A DNA stretch of 24,388 nucleotides from Apostichopus parvimensis (taxonomy: Eukaryota; Echinodermata; Holothuroidea; Aspidochirotida; Stichopodidae): assembly GCA_000934455.1 (NCBI GenBank), contig KN889801.1, positions 12,330 to 36,717 on the forward strand. The letters run 5' to 3'. Shown here in pieces: positions 22,541 through 24,388 of the stretch (position 1 is its first letter; every line of letters begins with the position of its first letter). The translations under genes were made by a program, and so were the position numbers. Below the pieces are notes generated by a model. The model saw only the letters and a program-made list of their open reading frames with translations, did no database searches and was not told the origin of the DNA.

Positions 22541-22775
22541 GCATTGACTCAGTGGTAAACGCCGGTGCCTTTCAATCATAAGGTCCCGAGTTTGAGTCAC
22601 TCCAAGATTAATGTATGTCGTCCAGTTACAGAGTTGTTGACAATTCATAATCATGGACGTTAAATATGGATCTAAGAGACTGACTTCGGTCAGCTTACGG
22701 CTTTGATAAGCCAAGGATGGCTTCTTCGCGAGTTCCTGCTTGCAGGAGGATCTAATATACATACATATATACATA
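22541..22775 (+). mobile_element. tRNA-derived SINE, copy 4, flanked by possible CAATT duplication
   Basis: GACTCAGTGGTAAACGCCGG starts the head. The body matches the other copies, and the tail is ATACATACATATATACATA. CAATT at 22536-22540 and 22776-22780 may be a short target duplication. The very 5' end (GGAGTGTTA) is missing or altered. The minus frame 22535-22834 is a by-product of this element. Confidence 0.85.
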
Positions 22776-22803
22776 CAATTACAAACCAAGGCGTCACATA
22801 CAT

Positions 22804-22826
22804 ACTTGCAAACACACACACACACA
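22804..22826 (+). repeat. Short (AC)n microsatellite
   Basis: An ACACACACAC run directly downstream of SINE copy 4. Confidence 0.8.
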
Positions 22827-23499
22827 GATATCAAACGCCATCATCATTGCATTGATTCCTTTTTGCCTCCAGCAAAAGAAGCGAAAATCAAGTCAGTCCC
22901 CAATTCTTCTGGGTTCTGCATTTATTAGGTTTATATTGTTGATAAAACAGTTGGTGGAAGAATAGAATATTTGAAAATCAGACCATCTTTCTATAAATTT
23001 GCTTTGATAGACTGAAAAACTGAATCATTAGAATGGAGAAAGGGCATAAGAGTCAAGCAAAGTAAACTCCATTTTACCACTCCACTGCTTTCAGTAAACC
23101 AAGGGACGAACAACTCATTATGACAACACTTTCCAACAGTGAAAATAATGTTGACCATCTTTCTGAAAATTTCACACACACACGCAAGCGGACGCACCAA
23201 CACAATTTTCTTTTGGTGGCATTTGTCCCTTGGGGCTTCAAAGGCAGATTTGGCTTCTGATAGATTTCAGTCAACAATTCCCTTCTTGATTTTTCTTTTT
23301 GTTTAAATATGGAGGAAATATGAGTAATCATTTTTTCTCAGAATACAGGACTAACAAATTACCTTGTACATATAAGATCATCTCCCACATTGATTGAGAT
23401 ATCACATACAGCAGCCATCATTTCTGACTTTGCTCTGTCTTCAAAGCAGTAATATGTTAGACTATATATGATTAAATGCAGCCTTATAGCATGCACAAG

Positions 23500-23700
23500 A
23501 TTACAAGGGGTTGGGAGGGGGGTAAATTCAATGTTCCCTGCCCCGACTGATAAAGATTGGGATGAACTCTTGTAGAAGGGCAAGAGGTGAATTAAGGATT
23601 TTATAGAGGTGGGCCATGCTGGGGTCATGGAGGCTGAATTCTGTGTAGGGGGGTCTGGGGGTTCTTTCCCTCCCTCCCCTGAAAAAAATGTTTACAACGT
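23500..23700. other. Possible repeat fragment with G-rich and C-rich words
   Basis: GGGGGGTCTGGGGGTTCTTT and CCCTCCCTCCCCTGAAAAAA resemble words common in animal transposon remnants. No termini or target duplication were found, so it is not assigned to a family. Confidence 0.3.
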
Positions 23701-24248
23701 CTGAGGCATTCTTAGGTTCATAATTAGATTATAATTTAGGACGTATTACAGGTAAAGCTCTAAACGCAACATTATGCCAATAAATAGTATTAAACTCCAA
23801 ATACATCCGACTGATGTAGGTATTGAGCTGAATCTTTATGGAGGAGGGCCAGATGTGAATGAAGTATTCTAAGGAGTGGTGCTGCCGTGGGGTCACTGGC
23901 CTTTAGCATTACTTTTGGTACACTTTTGATACCAACAAAACACAACCAAAGGTTGCTTGAACAGAAACCCATTTAAAAGCTGTTACATCGTCACAATGCA
24001 CAAAACAAATATCTTTATGTACTTTTGGCTATTCTGCAACAATTAACCATTCAAATTAATTTAAAAAAAATTGAATTGAATTAAATTAAATTAAAGTGAA
24101 ATAAATTAAATTATTAAATTGTTAAAAAATTACTAAATTGTATTTCTATTGATGTTATGATATCAATGCTGTAGTATACAGATGTAAATGCATTGTTTCT
24201 CTACTGCTTTTAAGATATCAATGTAGTTGTATACAGTATAATACTCAC

Positions 24249-24388
24249 TTGGTCTACATTTGTAAGTCACATCTAAGTATTTAAGAGTCCCTGGACAAGG
24301 ATCCTCTTGGAAAATTTCATTGGTTACCCTGAGTGTACACATCTCTTCGTCCTGACAATTAGAAATTAATGTCTGAAAAGAAACCAAA
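24249..24388 (-). CDS. SUEL-type lectin gene, exon A (C-terminal half of a Gal_lectin domain, partial at window end)
   Basis: The minus-strand frame gives the second half of a galactose/rhamnose-binding lectin domain: cysteines in NC, MC, DPC and KC contexts, then the family's DPC and KYL motifs (EDPCPGTLKYLDVTYKC). It ends at a strong 5' splice site, CCAA|GTGAGTAT, in phase 1, after Arg-Pro of KCRP. Residues before the first cysteine (SFQTLISNC) align with SLEEVMKRC in exon C, so I take the exon as running past the window end, with the expected fourth domain cysteine about three codons outside. The alternative is a splice acceptor at 24373 (tttcttttcag), giving a phase-0 exon 24249-24372; its pyrimidine tract is good and I cannot exclude it. 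The product is predicted to be extracellular and to bind carbohydrate; the ligand is unknown. Confidence 0.85.

Larger units (their letters stand above)
20374..24248 (-). other. Intron between exons A and B of the lectin gene
   Basis: It has GT-AG borders (gtgagtat ... ttcacag), phase 1, and is 3,875 bp long. It contains the 54-bp tandem repeats, a C-rich stretch near 20940-21005, a degenerate 135-bp tandem repeat near 22110-22380, a SINE at 22541-22775 with a short (AC)n run just after it, and an AT-rich TTAAA-type stretch at 24055-24125. Open frames here (for example minus 22991-23331) show no recognisable domain. Confidence 0.75.

Noticed and set aside
22991..23331. Overlapping minus frames of 70 and 85 codons on the lectin strand
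   Set aside because: They overlap in different frames, have no domain or matching splice borders, and adding them between exons A and B is not required for a continuous frame.

Overview
This is a stretch of animal nuclear DNA, AT-rich, intron-dominated and rich in repeats. The only gene I can support is on the minus strand. It is represented by three short coding exons at 24249-24388 (running into the window end), 20227-20373 and 14706-14849. Each encodes half of a SUEL-type (D-galactoside/L-rhamnose-binding, Gal_lectin) domain. The last two join in frame to give one complete domain with all eight expected cysteines, an FGR version of the usual YGR motif, and the DPC and KYL motifs. The first exon is the C-terminal half of the preceding domain. 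All visible domain-border and mid-domain introns are phase 1, as in repeat-built extracellular proteins. The gene therefore encodes a protein with at least two tandem lectin domains. Its start, its end and any other domains lie outside the window or were not recognised.

Layout from left to right. 1-14705 lies downstream of the last recognised exon and may be intron or 3' flank. It holds purine/G-rich low-complexity tracts, a tRNA-derived SINE (2164-2394), a 540-bp trinucleotide satellite (4738-5282) and a polypyrimidine tract (6000-6243). It also holds a tandem duplication whose left copy carries a SINE and whose right copy preserves the empty site (6720-7270), and a 450-bp tandem duplication with G-run cores (13185-14102). 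Copies of a repeat family bearing a conserved hairpin occur at 6284, 12032-12300 and 14522-14690. The last of these forms a 37-bp inverted repeat just beyond the exon's 5' splice site. The intron 14850-20226 contains a minus-strand SINE with a 7-bp target duplication and two short hAT-like MITEs, each with a perfect 8-bp target duplication. The intron 20374-24248 contains five 54-bp tandem repeats beside the acceptor of the next exon, a degenerate 135-bp tandem repeat and another SINE.

The lectin gene, repeat content and CpG-poor AT-rich introns suggest a marine invertebrate. An echinoderm is my best guess, but this is inference and a mollusc, hemichordate or lancelet is not excluded. I saw no prokaryotic gene structure, CRISPR array, rRNA or functional tRNA gene. 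No undescribed multi-gene system is visible. The most informative features are the exon architecture of the lectin gene and the mobile elements whose insertion histories can be read directly.
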